NCBI GenBank assembly: GCA_012845835.1
Contig: JABAKD010000013.1
Coordinates: forward strand, 7,081,628 to 7,145,627
Reading direction: 5' to 3'
Length of the DNA stretch: 64,000 nucleotides
Source of the DNA: Undaria pinnatifida
Lineage: Eukaryota > Sar > Phaeophyceae > Laminariales > Alariaceae
Positions 46,047 to 56,929 of this stretch are shown here, one piece after another; within the stretch, counting starts at the first letter, position 1; each line of letters opens with the position of its first letter. Made by a program: the position numbers and the translations under genes. The notes under the pieces were generated by a model. That model searched no databases. It saw only the letters and a list, made by a program, of their open reading frames with translations, and was not told where the DNA came from.

Positions 46047-49000
46047 GAAAACGGCCGAGTTATTCTACAGGTATTGCTATTTGCTGCTGTTGTAGCCCTT
46101 CCGCTGGACGGTGGGGGGTGGGTGTTGATAGCCCACGAATAGTAAAAAACACAGCATGACGAGGGATAGCTTGGTCGGTCGCCGTCAGTAAATATAGCCC
46201 TTTCCCGCCTCTAAGGTATGCTTGCTGTGCCGGTGCACACGCGTACAGGCGGGCGAGCTGCGTGTTTTGGTTGTGCAACCTGCCCCCTTTTTGCTGTTTC
46301 AGTTTGTTGTTTGATTTGGAACGCGTCGCCGCGCTTGAATCACGGCGAGATTATATAGGATGTGGTGCTTTTATGGGAGAGGGGGTACGATAGGCTGTGG
46401 CACAACAATACGCCCCTAGTGAGCGGTGCGTTGATAGCGTAAGGGCGATCGTAAGATGTGGAAGGCGTTCAACGTGCCACGGGGGCGCGCGTCTGATCGC
46501 TCGTTTTTGTTATTGCCGGATACACCATAATGGGTGGATGGACAGCGAGCTACTTAACGCTCGTACTTGCACGCGAGTTTGGTTCGTGCTTGCGACATGT
46601 AATCGATATTTCACACCTGGCGCGGTCGAACGTTTTATTGGTATGTATTATTCTACAGAGATGGGAAGTTTGTGAAGATTTTGGTGATGGATGGTGGCGC
46701 GGGCGTGCCGTTCTAAGCGGTGGATGGCGCACCGCTTTTATTGTGGAACTGCGGCTTGCGGTTTCGGCTGTATTGCGTATTTTTCTGGTGGTGTCGATTG
46801 ACTTCGTATCGTGTACTTGGTAGGTTGCCGTGTTGATTTTGTCAAGTTGAGTCCCGGCAGAAATTCCCAGCGCTGGGTGTTTTTTTTTTCTTGTGGTGGA
46901 ACACGCGCGGGTGGACGCACGGATCTTGGCTTGGTCTGTCGTTCTCGATCCCCTCCCCATCTCCCAGGATTAGTCAAGAATGATGAGTGTGTGTCGTGGC
47001 ACAGATGATGATGGTGGTGGGGATGATGATATGTACTTGGTATCTATGATGTGTACAAATATTTATGCAGACGAGTCACGATGTGAAGCGCTCGCTATGT
47101 AGTATCTTAGTTTGAGCCACGTGGTGCGCATGCATGCACGACGGGTTCTTTTTTGTTTTGATATCTTTGCATTATTGATTGACACCGCGCGGCGGGGTGC
47201 TGTAAATAGATGACAGGATTGTGTCGGGCAGGGGATGGGGGTTTGTTTGTGATATCGGTCGGTACTGGTGCCGGTTTTGTGTCTTAGGTTATGATTTGAG
47301 GTGCCACATCAGACAGGAGCCGGAGTATGCGCGCCAAAGCGCAAGGGGGTAACCAACGCAGCCAAGGAAGGCCGTTGGCGAGTAGGGAGGCGTTTTTTTC
47401 TTTGCTAAAATAGTAACGAAAAACAAACGAGCGGAATTAATTGCTGCAAAGGGATCGCTACAATACCCCATTTATGTGTCTCCGGAACGTGGGAACATGA
47501 GTGGATTTCCAACGGAGGTCGTCGCATGCAAATACTGAGCGAGGTGTGTGAGGTGTTCCTGAATTTTGACGTATCGTACCGACCATCGTTCTTTTAGTCT
47601 ATCTTTAGATACCACGACACCACCCTGCCGCAGGACACTACTTACTTCCGGTGGTAAAAAAAAGCGAAACTAGCAAAACAAGCCTGGTTTATCACCGGGG
47701 TTCGTTAGATACCACCCCCCTGTGGGCTAGTGCGTCTTCTCAACAAGAACTATGCGGAGACTTATCACTCGGGGTCGGCACCGGTACGTACGCCTTCCAA
47801 ACAGTACAACAACATATCAACATGTGGCCTCCAGAACTTCGGAATGTGGTGGTTGGGTGTTCGGGTTTGACGGAGAGGATGGCTTTCAGGTACCACGTAT
47901 ATATGAGTCTTTCGTTGTTGGCGCAAATATTGCGGGCTGCTGGGTACCATCCCCGGGTTTCGAACGGGAGGCAGTTCCGAGTGTCATCGCCGACGTAAGG
48001 CATGCATGTGTGGGGACAGTCAGTCATCCGAAGCATCAAAACCCTTTCCTATTCAACACGTGATATATGCAAACACAATGGGTACCGTCACCTGGTACAC
48101 GTTGCTACATATTACCCCGTTGTTGTTTGTTACTCCCGCTGACTCTTTCAGGCATTGTAATAAGCCAACATTACGGGCATTTCTACACGAGATGCTGTCG
48201 CCAACTAATCATCCCTCCGGGTGCCTGCCTGGAAGCGTAAACACGATCCGACCATAACGGCTTGCGGTATCATCCCCCTTGCTGTCAGCCTCATCTGCTG
48301 CCTGAGCGAGTGCGCCAAGTGCACCCAATATTCCGAGGACCACAAATATTTACTACTGTGCTTGCCCTCTGACAACGCGAGTGCAAAGGATGAGCTCCCA
48401 GCATCGCGATCGCTCATAAAAACATTCCCGCAGGAAACAAAACCAAGGGGTGGGTAGCATAAGCTTGCTGTCGTTGGTTCCGGTTCTCCCCCCTCAAATC
48501 CTTTTCCTCGCCACTCTTCCTCCCCCCCCCCCGCCTCCCCCATGCTCGCGTCCCTCCCGTTTCCCACTCTCAACCATCCTTGCGATATTTTCAACCTCCG
48601 CCCCCCTCCACCCCGCAGCCCCCCCCCACCTGACGCCCCCTCTTCTCGCTGCTTACCACAATCGTGCTGCTATATTTACCCCCATATGAAAGTACCCGCC
48701 CCATTGGTAAATATTGCAAACTATGAATAAAGCGTGTCCATACATCCGTTCTATTCACTATCTCTAGCAGTTCGTTTGGTACCACCAGCGACAGGCGGGA
48801 AGCACCCCGCGGGTGAAATAAAACAGCAAATCGCAACACTACAATAGTGACGATAATGATAAACCATCTCCCGCATGGGGAGGGTTTCCTCGCGTCGAAT
48901 GCAGTACGAGGTGGTAGGAAGGAGGTGTCCTATATCGTAGCAAGGGGAAAACCCTGCCCAATTTTCGGTTATATTCGGGACCCTCGGTCCCGGCCACACC

Positions 49001-49311
49001 CTGAGACGCAAACATCAACCCACCACAGTATTAGTAGCAAGCAGCAGGGGTAGGCAGAGTATACGGTACGCGCGTACATGCAGGTACCCGCTACGCGCAC
49101 GCCCCCCAGATCCTAGACAAAACCCCCTCCTAGCATGTACACGACAGGTGACGCATGCCACGGTAAGGGTGCGGCATTTTGTTTCCGAGGCTCTTAACCT
49201 GATGCGAGAAGAGCTCTGTACCTCAACCTCACCCAGAAAGTTTTTTGTTGGAAATAAACTGAAAAAAAAAGGCCGTCCGATGACCGAACCTTCATGTATG
49301 GCCTAAGCAAC

Positions 49312-49346
<35 letters not shown>

Positions 49347-49882
49347 GGATTGTGAAAGCAAAGAGTGGCATTCCGACAATTTGGGGGTGAAAAGGAGCGC
49401 CCCGTCACGCACACAAAAAAAACGACCTAGGCCAAGGTAGGGGGGGTCCCTTTTTTTGGGCCTTCAACATCAGTGGCTAGGGGGTCGCTCGCGCGAGTAA
49501 CCTCTTTCGTTTCTTTGCGATCTTACGTTTTTCTTCGTGCTTTATACTTTGACGAAACCAATCCGCAATGCAAAGGTAATCTAAGCCGCGCCAAAGCGAA
49601 CCGCCCTAAACCATTTGTCGTCCGTGAGGTACAGAGTCACTCGTGCGAGTGGCTCAAAACACATCAGAGTGAAAATTGAGGTATGTACCTCACCCTAACC
49701 GCAGCCTTGGTCAAAACAACAAGAGAAGTTGTGTTTTGCCTCGAAAAGTGCTACTACCTCTATGGTAGCATGGGTCGGGTATACGGGACGCATGCTGCGA
49801 TGGGGGAGTCACTTTTCGTCTGAAAATGGTTTCTGAATGACGGAGGGGATCCTTAGCCCAAAATTCGTCGGGGGAGAAAAAA
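46047..49882. other. 3' flank of PRODH and intergenic, no gene seen
   Basis: 46047-47000 is T/G-rich and may be 3' UTR. An (AT)14 run lies at 49316-49343. There are C-rich runs near 48520 and 48600. Small frames are present but none chain or show recognisable motifs. Confidence 0.45.
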
Positions 49883-49904
49883 CAGGGCTCTTCACGGGTC
49901 ATGA

Positions 49905-50300
49905 CCCGACCCGCGGGGTCGGGTCAAGGGGGTTTCGAAATCTCGCGGGTCGGGTCGGGTCGGGTCATTACGTTTGAAAATCTCACGGGTCGGGTCGGGT
50001 CGGGTCGGGTCGGGTCGGGTCGGGTCGGGTCGGGTCGGGCCGGGTCGGGTCGGGTCGGGTCAAGAGGTTTTCAAAATCGCGCGGGTCGGGTCGGTTCGGG
50101 TCAAGAGGCTTCAAAATCTCGCGGGTCGGGTCGGGTCGGGTCAAGAGGTTTTCATAATCTCGCGGGTCAGGTCGGGTCATGACCCGCGAGATACGGGTCA
50201 CTTCGCGGGTCAAGCCATAATGACCCGCGAGTTGATTCGGGCTGACCAGCGGGTCAAACCCGCGGATCTTGCCCGCGGGTCCGCCTTTTTCAAACTTACA
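49905..50300. repeat. (GGGTC)n hierarchical satellite, left block
   Basis: Runs of GGGTC up to about 14 units long alternate with AAGAGGTTTTCAAAATCTCGC-type spacers, making a higher-order unit of about 45 bp. Frames read GRVGSGRVGS and are artefacts. Confidence 0.95.
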
Positions 50301-50555
50301 GCTGAGAGCCATTGATGCCGTGCATGCGCCCCGCGGGTCGGGCCCGCGGGTCCGCAAATAAAATACAAACATTTCCGCTTCCTACCTCCCTCGTGCCGAT
50401 GCTCCGATCACATAATGTCATCACAGCATTCAAAACAATCACCAGGCAGTACCCCTAGCTACTCGTACCAAGGCATACAGCCGTGTGAATACCTGCTGAA
50501 GCCGTAACAACAGTAGTAACTGCAGTAATATTACAGTCATACCAGTACGAAATGT

Positions 50556-51070
50556 GACCAAACGTAAAAAGACAAGGAAGGGCAGTCGTCGTCGAAGCAG
50601 CAGCAGCAGCACCACGGGCAGCAGCAAGCACTGGCAGCAGCAAGCAGCAGCAGCAGACCTCGGATTCTCGCGGATCGCAGCCCCTGCTGACAGACCCACC
50701 GCCCCAGTTGTGGGCTTGCTGCCGGAGGCGGCTCAGCTAGGCTGCTTGCCGGGGCTGGAGACTGCACAGATAGAAGATAGATATACAGCAGCAGTAGTAG
50801 TAGTAGTAGTAGTAGTAGCCATAGCTCGAGAATTATCATACGAGTACGGAATGTGACCAAACGTAAAAAATCAAGAAGAGCAGCAGTCGTCGTCGAAGCA
50901 GCAGCAGCAGCAGCAGCAGCAGCACAGCAGCAGCAGCATCCTGGCAGCAGCAAGCACCAGCAGCAGACAACGCATCCTCGCGGATCGCAGCCCCTGCTGA
51001 CAGATCCACCGCCCCAGTTGTGGGCTTGCTGCCGGAGGCGGCTCAGCGAGGCTGCTTGCCGGGGCCAGAG
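50556..51070 (+). repeat. Tandem duplication, ~295-bp unit, with CAG runs
   Basis: ATGTGACCAAACGTAAAAA, GGCAGCAGCAAGCA, CGCGGATCGCAGCCCCTGC, TTGTGGGCTTGCTGCCGGAG and GGCTGCTTGCCGGGG occur in the same order at about 50551-50765 and 50850-51068. The copies differ in CAG-run length. Confidence 0.9.
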
Positions 51071-51344
51071 ATTGCACTTATAACTTATAACTAGCTCGCT
51101 CGTCGGGTCGCTCGTCGGGTCGACCCGGTGGTCTAGCGGTACGGGCATGCCCATGCATGTGGGTTGCGGTTTCTTTCTCATTTTTCGCGCGCACACCACA
51201 TGACATAATCATATCATCAGCTGCAAACAATGCCGGTAAAAAACCCAGAGAACACGACATACTGGGGAAATAAAGTACGAGGGACCAAGGGCCAACCAAT
51301 CGATCGAGGTATACATGCTTTGACCCGTGACTTTTCGACTTTGA

Positions 51345-51690
51345 CTCGTGAGAAATGTCACGGGTCAATTCGACCTGACCCGCATGAAACCCGCATCTCG
51401 CGGGTCACCCGAATTGTGGCGGGTCGGGTCGGGTCGGGTCAGGAGGATTTCAAAACCTCGCAGGTCGGGTCGGGTCGGTTCAGGAGGTTTTCAAAATCTC
51501 GCGGGTCGGGTCGGGTCGGGTCAGGAGGTTTTCAAAATCTCGCGGGTCGGGTCGGGTCGGGTCAGGAGGTTTTCAAAATCTCGCGGGTCGGGTCGGGTCG
51601 GATCAAGACGTCTCGAAATTCTCACGGGTCGGGTCGGGTCAGCCGACCCGACCCGGCCCGACCCGACCCGCGAGATTTGACCCGACCCGT
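51345..51690. repeat. (GGGTC)n hierarchical satellite, right block
   Basis: Same structure as the left block, with AGGAGGTTTTCAAAATCTCG spacers. The last 50 bp switch to the opposite orientation (CCGACCCGACC) before the right terminal repeat. Confidence 0.95.
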
Positions 51691-51701
51691 GAAAAGCCCT
51701 G

Positions 51702-52490
51702 AAAAAAACGCCATTTTTTTCTTTTTTTTTCACGATTTTCGTTGTGAGCCTGAGCCGTGGGATTTTTCATCCGATTGTGGCAGTTTTTGTTTTTTTCATT
51801 TCAACATCAGTTTTTTTTTTTATTGGGAGAGGTCTTAAGCTCCCAAAAATTGACGACGCTCAGAAAATAAAAGCGGTGCACCTTCTATCGTAGCACGCGT
51901 CACGGTACGTGCGTAGAGTCCCTTGGATACATCATGAAGATGAAGTAGACCAGGCAAACTTTCATTTTTTCGAAGTGGTCATCATCACCATTATATGCAA
52001 AATGGTCGCCTTTTTCTTGTGCATGCTGTTCTCCGGCGGCCGAGGGCTTTTTCTCGCGGTTTCGGCTGCGAGACAAGCAATGGGCCGACCGATACATCAC
52101 GACGCACATGTCTGAATCCCCACCGAGATCCGTGGCGCGCGGTCTAAGCATTTAACGTCGCTGAGCTGGCTCTTTTGTCAAGGGGAACGGGAACATGTAA
52201 AACGGAGAAAGGAAAACGGGGACCCAGCGGCGATGGCGGCGAGAGCGATCGCCTGCATCCAATAGACGCGGGTGACTAACGAAGAAAAATGCGAAAAACG
52301 TCGGGGTTGAAGATGAGATAGGAGAAAACCTCGCCACAGAACCCTGAGCGATTGCAAAAGCATACCAGAACGCTGTACGTACGAAACTCTGCTCACGCGC
52401 TGAATGATAATCGCACGTAACACTGCGGGAACGACGTCAAAACCGAGCGGAAAAAATAACGGAATATTAATATTCCCCCCACGAGGCCTA
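51702..52490. other. Between the hAT-like element and the gypsy element
   Basis: No gene seen. A 3' LTR of the gypsy element would be expected around here, but I could not match it to any sequence beyond the 5' end of that element. Confidence 0.35.
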
Positions 52491-52639
52491 AGTCAAAACC
52501 CAGGAAGAAACGAATATCCCCCGTACAACCATAACCCAAAGCCAGAAAAACAGGACTCAAACACTCGAGCTCGTTTGTGGCGTGAAAGCCATGTGACCAC
52601 GTCCGTGCCTCGAGATTCAACTATGATACTTTGAATTCC

Positions 52640-53599
52640 GCGTGAAAATGATCTACCGTAATGGATTTGAAGGCACCAGGAACCTTGAACCCCTCCTGCC
52701 AAAGTCGCGTAGCGGGCCGGAGCCTTGATCGGTCCCGGCTCGTCCAGAAAAAGCACCACGTATTCCACGTCGGTGGTGGTACGAGCGTTGATTCTCCCTA
52801 ACCACAAGCCGGCGTCGGTTTTGTACTAAAAACGGGTCCCGTTCGGGAGCACCGTAGTGCTGTAGTGGCGTAACCAATCAGCGCGCGGCACGCAGCACTA
52901 GCCTTGTGCCAAAAATCGCTCGCCTTTAGCGCGGGAAAGTTACCGTTGTGCAGCACCAATGCGCATCTGACAGTATAGGTGGTTGGTTTTGCGGTGCTGG
53001 TTCGGAGGGCCAGCCCAACAGAGCAAGATCCTTGTCGACTGGAGGTCCATGGTTCGTTTCCATGGTGGGCGAGAGAGCCTTTTCCAATGCGTCTCGTGCA
53101 TCACCACGATGATCCCACCCCAACCACGAACCGATTGGTGGCCGGTAATCTTTTCCACCTCGAGCCGCTGAAGAGGCGCCGACACGTTGTCCTGGGTGAC
53201 GTGATAAGGCGGGAATATTTTGATGAAATTATTAAGCATGTATTGTTTCAACCCATCCGGAAGGTAGTTGGGCTTGTCGGCGCGGTCTTGGGGGTTAGCA
53301 CAGGGCTTGCAGCGCTCGACGGAGACGCGGCGGTGCGCGTCTTCGCCGGGAACGCCCGTGGGGAGACCCAAATAGAGGAGTTTATCCCCGAGGGGGGAAC
53401 CGTTCATGTTGTGGCTAGAGCGACAGGGGTCTTCCGCGAGAATCTTCTAAGGGCCCGTCCAATTGAGCGCAAATTTGGCCTTGAACATCTTGGCATCCGC
53501 ACTGGCCTTCGCGCCTTGGCAGTATCACACAGCCAAGCCCAAATCACCCACCACGAAGTTGGGGACCTGACGCAAACCGTCCGAAAGAGCTGGGTTTCA
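52640..53599 (-). pseudogene. gypsy integrase tail: chromodomain-like and Tudor/SH3-like segments
   Basis: Minus frame 52940-53407 runs from SPLGDKLLYLGLP and RVSVERCKPCANP to YHVTQDNVSAPLQRLEVEKI, GGIIVVMHETHWKRLSRPPW and LLCWAGPPNQ, the layout of a chromodomain that steers integration to heterochromatin. Further 3', after a frameshift, LWLGRINARTTTDVEYVVLF, LDEPGPIKAPARY and GSWCLQIH look like a Tudor/SH3-type barrel (inference from spacing and hydrophobic pattern). Confidence 0.65.
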
Positions 53600-55379
53600 C
53601 CGTTCCACACGAGAAACCGTCAAATAATGAATTTCGCGAAAAACATCATTGGCACGCTGTTGGCGATCCAACCTCAGGTCGCAATATGCAAGATGGTCGA
53701 ATACTAGGCCCTGATAACCGGTGACACCGGAGCGGTCGAAAATAGTGAGAGGGGGGTGCGAGAGCCAGCCGATGTGAACCCCGTTGGGGACCAGGCCAGT
53801 GGCGGCGCAGAATGAATTCTTCTGGGCGAACTCCGCATGAGACAGTTGCGCATTCCAAATATCTTGACGCTCGTTGACAACCATAGCCAACAGTTGTGAC
53901 ATTGTATCGTTGACGCGCGTCAAACCACCGATGGCGCGCGGGTGATAGGAGCTGGTGGTGATTTTACGAAAACCAAGAAACTCGTAGACGACGTGAAAAT
54001 GCTCAGAGCAGAACTGGAGACCGTTGTCCGAGAGGATACTACGCGGGAATCCCCAAAGATGAATGTATCGGTTGATACGTTCGCCGTACCCCCGGCTATA
54101 AATTCAGCGGCAGTGACAGTGGACATGTGCGCGCGGGCGGCTAAAACAGTTGGTGCAAAGGGAAATGTAGGCGCTACCCCCGGGCATGACCGGCGGTGGC
54201 CCTAACTAGTCAACGCTGACCGCGATTCCCGCGATTCCCGGTGCCGGAGGGTGGGGGATCGAGGCGACGGGCCGACGAACCATCAGTCGCCCTGTTTTCC
54301 ATGCTTGGCACTTCAGTCAGGGTCGCCGCCACCAGCGGGTGCAAAAGCTCATTCCTACCCTCCCATAGAAACGTTCGGAGCATGTGGAGTGTACTAGCCG
54401 TGTCAAGATGGCAGGAAGCAGTCAAACGACACGCTTGCATGATCCAAGGGCGCATGAGTAAACGAACGTAAATTCGAGCTGGCTCGTCACGCGAAATACA
54501 AGACGCGCGTCCCGCTGGTTGTAGAGAGTAGGGGGTCGGGGTTGGATTTCAGACGAGAAGGACAGTGCCCTTGTGGGTAGTATGGAGGCGGCTTTTGCCA
54601 GCGAGGTTCTGAACCGCCGAGAAGGAGGGGGCGCTGGTGCAAGGGAAAACGCGCCAAGATTTCGGTGGGCAAGGCCAATGGCCCGCCGAGAAGCTTGTAG
54701 TGGGTGGCAGCGTAAGACGTACACTCTGCCTGTTGTCCCCTTTCTCATTCTTCCACAGTGCAATTCGGCAGCAGTGTCGGGCGTCCAAATCGGTCCTAAG
54801 GAAGGAGGAAGGCCCCGAAGGGGCCGTGAGCGCTAAAGGCGGCGCGCTCATAAGCTCCGCTCGATCGCGGTCGGACGGAATGGGTGCCGACGGGACAGAC
54901 GTTGGGCGCGAGGCGAGGGCCGAAGGCTGTCGAGGGCGCGGAATGTACGGCGGAGGGTCGACCCGAGAAAAAGACGACGGAGAAAACCTCCCGGATCCAC
55001 AACCATAATCAACAGTGGGCTGCGCGGCGCCGGCGGCAGCGGCTGTTCTTCGTCGTATCCGAGTGGAGATGCGTCCCGAGGGCGGCAGTGCCACGGAAGC
55101 CTCCGAAGGAGCCGTAGGGGCCGGTGGGGATAAAGCTGGCGGAGTAACCCCTAGAGATACGGCGAAAACCGGAGTAAAAGTGGGTCGGCGGCAGGAAAAT
55201 ATGGTGCACTGCCAAGGCGGGCATTACCGGTATCGACGAACGCAGAAACACACGCGAAGAATCTTCAAGCAGGAGCAGGAAGGCCGTCAATCCTCATGCG
55301 TCGCCCGTGTGGAAGAAAATCGCGAGAAAGTCAATGGAGCTCAAGGGGAGCCCACCGAAAATGGTGCTATTAGGCCGGG
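53600..55379 (-). pseudogene. gypsy integrase remnant
   Basis: The zinc-binding region near 54300-54460 reads LMRPWIMQACRLTASCHL. Core region: VTAAEFIAGGTAN, FPRSILSDNGLQFCS (near 54010-54060), SSYHPRAIGGLTRVNDTMSQ, then LAMVVNERQDIWNAQLSHAEF and the C-terminal LVFDHLAYCDLRLDRQQRAN. SDNG keeps the second catalytic Asp. The usual E in GG-x-E-RVN is Thr here. The region 54500-55350 is scrambled across frames. Confidence 0.8.
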
Positions 55380-56029
55380 GCACCAGCCCACCCAAGCCAA
55401 TGCCGGGACCGGTGTCAAGGGAGCGTGTAGGCCGCAGGCCCTGTCGAGGTATACAGGGGTGAGGCGGCTGAAACCACTGCGATCGTGCTCATTTGCCGAC
55501 AGTGGTAGACGGGAGAGGAAATCGGCATTTGCCGTTGTCGCTACCCTGTAGGTACTCGAGTGTGTAATCGAACACGATGAGATACTCGAGCCACCGCTCA
55601 CGCGTTGTGGTCCCCAACTTTGCCGATATTTTCCAGGGCCTGCGATAAAGAAAAACGAAACTTGGTGCCCCAAAGGTAGCCTCGAAGGCGCTTGATCGCC
55701 ACAATAATGCTACCAGCTTCCAAATCGAGCGGAGTTCAGTGCCTTTCCGAGTCGAGGGTAGCGTGGATAACATAGACGATGGACCTCACGGAGCCGTCGG
55801 GCTGCTCCTTCTCAAGTGTAGCTCCAAAACCATCGATGGTGGCATCGCAGTACACCCGGAAAGTGCGGAAGTCGTCCTCCAGGGCGTCCCAATCGGTGAA
55901 GGCCAAGGCCGGTGGAGCGGCGAGTTCTGCAAGCAAGCGACGCAAGATGGTTTTCATGGCCGGCGTGAACAGGAATTTGACGCCCTTCTTGAGGAAGGAG
56001 GCGATTGATCGAATCCGTTTGGACATATC
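55380..56029 (-). pseudogene. gypsy RNase H remnant
   Basis: FRVYCDATIDGFGATLEK followed by IVYVIHATLDSERH matches the RNase H start. Pieces AIKRLRGYLWGTKF, ENIGKVGDHNA and NADFLSRLPLSANEHDRS in other frames complete the domain order. At least two frameshifts and one stop. Confidence 0.85.
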
Positions 56030-56929
56030 TCACAGGAAAAGTCGGTAGTACGAACGTCCGCCTAGGAGAGATCGAAGCTGCCTCAGATCGCGGGGCATGG
56101 GCATGAAAGTCACGACCAGCACTTTCTCTGTCTTTGGGCGTACGCCCGCGGGCGAGATGGAGTGACCCAGGAAATCGGCGTCCGCCGCGCCGAGCCGGGA
56201 TTTCGAGGGAGAGAGCTTGAGGTTTTGCTTGCGTAGCCGCTCGAAGAGGGAGCAAATGCTCTTGACGTGAGCCGACGGGTCTGAATTGAAGACGTTCAGA
56301 CCGTCGAGGTATACCGCAACCTGTTCAAATCCCTTGATAAACCACGTCGATGACCTTGACAAACCAAGCAGGCGATGCACTGCTGCCCTGAGGCATAGCC
56401 AACCACTTCTAAAAGCCCGTTGGGGTGCAAAACGCGGTGAGTGAAACCGTGTCCTTGTGCGCGGCTACCAGACGGAACGACGACACGAGGTCGAAGAGGA
56501 AGAAAACATGTCCTTTTCCAAAGACTCCAGGACCTAATTCACGCGCGGGATGGGCAGGTGACTGGATTTGTTGATGTCATTGAGTTTCTTACTGTTATCA
56601 GTTATCCGAACACCGCCAGACTTTTTCGGGAAGACCATCACAGGGCTCGAGTGCGGGGAAGTCGAGTGTTGGATCAGACCGGCAGCAAGATACTGATTGA
56701 GATTGACGTCCATCTTTTTAGCCAAATCGAGTTGATGCGATAGACCCGGGAGGCAATAGGTGCGCTGTCTTCCGGAACCGAAATCTCGAAAGGCCTCAGA
56801 GAGAAGGAGCCGAAATCTGCCTTGGATTCGGAAAAAAACGCCCGGAAATTCGCCGGGAACGTCAACCAGCTGTTCGATGGCCACAGGAGTCCCCTCAGAG
56901 ACATGCAAATGGAAAGCTAGGTCTGGCAA
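56030..56929 (-). pseudogene. gypsy reverse transcriptase remnant
   Basis: The fingers region 56534-56929 has YLAAGLIQHSTSPHSSPVM, VFPKKSGGVRI and KKLNDINKSSHLPIPR. The palm region 56030-56380 has VYLDGLNVF, FERLRKQNLKLSPSKSRLG, FLGHSISPAGV and LRQLRSLLGG. The catalytic Y-x-D-D box reads YLDG (codon GGT near 56308), so the second catalytic Asp is lost. A frameshift between about 56380 and 56534 separates the halves. Confidence 0.9.

Larger units (their letters stand above)
49883..51701. mobile_element. hAT-like non-autonomous element filled with (GGGTC)n
   Basis: The left end CAGGGCTCTTCACGGGTC (49883) and right end GACCCGTGAAAAGCCCTG (to 51701) are inverted, 16 of 18 positions matching. CAGGG ends are typical of hAT elements. 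Both flanks are A-rich (AGAAAAAA and AAAAAAAC), so an 8-bp target duplication can be neither confirmed nor excluded. Inside each end are (GGGTC)n arrays, organised as ~45-bp units ending TTTTCAAAATCTCGC. The centre has a 300-bp duplication with CAG runs. No transposase frame. Confidence 0.65.

Noticed and set aside
49901-50315. GRVGSGRVGS repeat protein
   Set aside because: Translation of the (GGGTC)n array.
51118-51165. tRNA-like start GGTGGTCTAGCGGTA
   Set aside because: A-box-like word only; no B box within 100 bases and no cloverleaf.
50537-51199. Minus frame with long Leu/Ala runs
   Set aside because: Produced by CAG runs and the 295-bp duplication inside the hAT-like element.
52979-53707. 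242-residue plus frame
   Set aside because: Antisense shadow of the gypsy integrase tail, whose minus frame carries recognisable domains.
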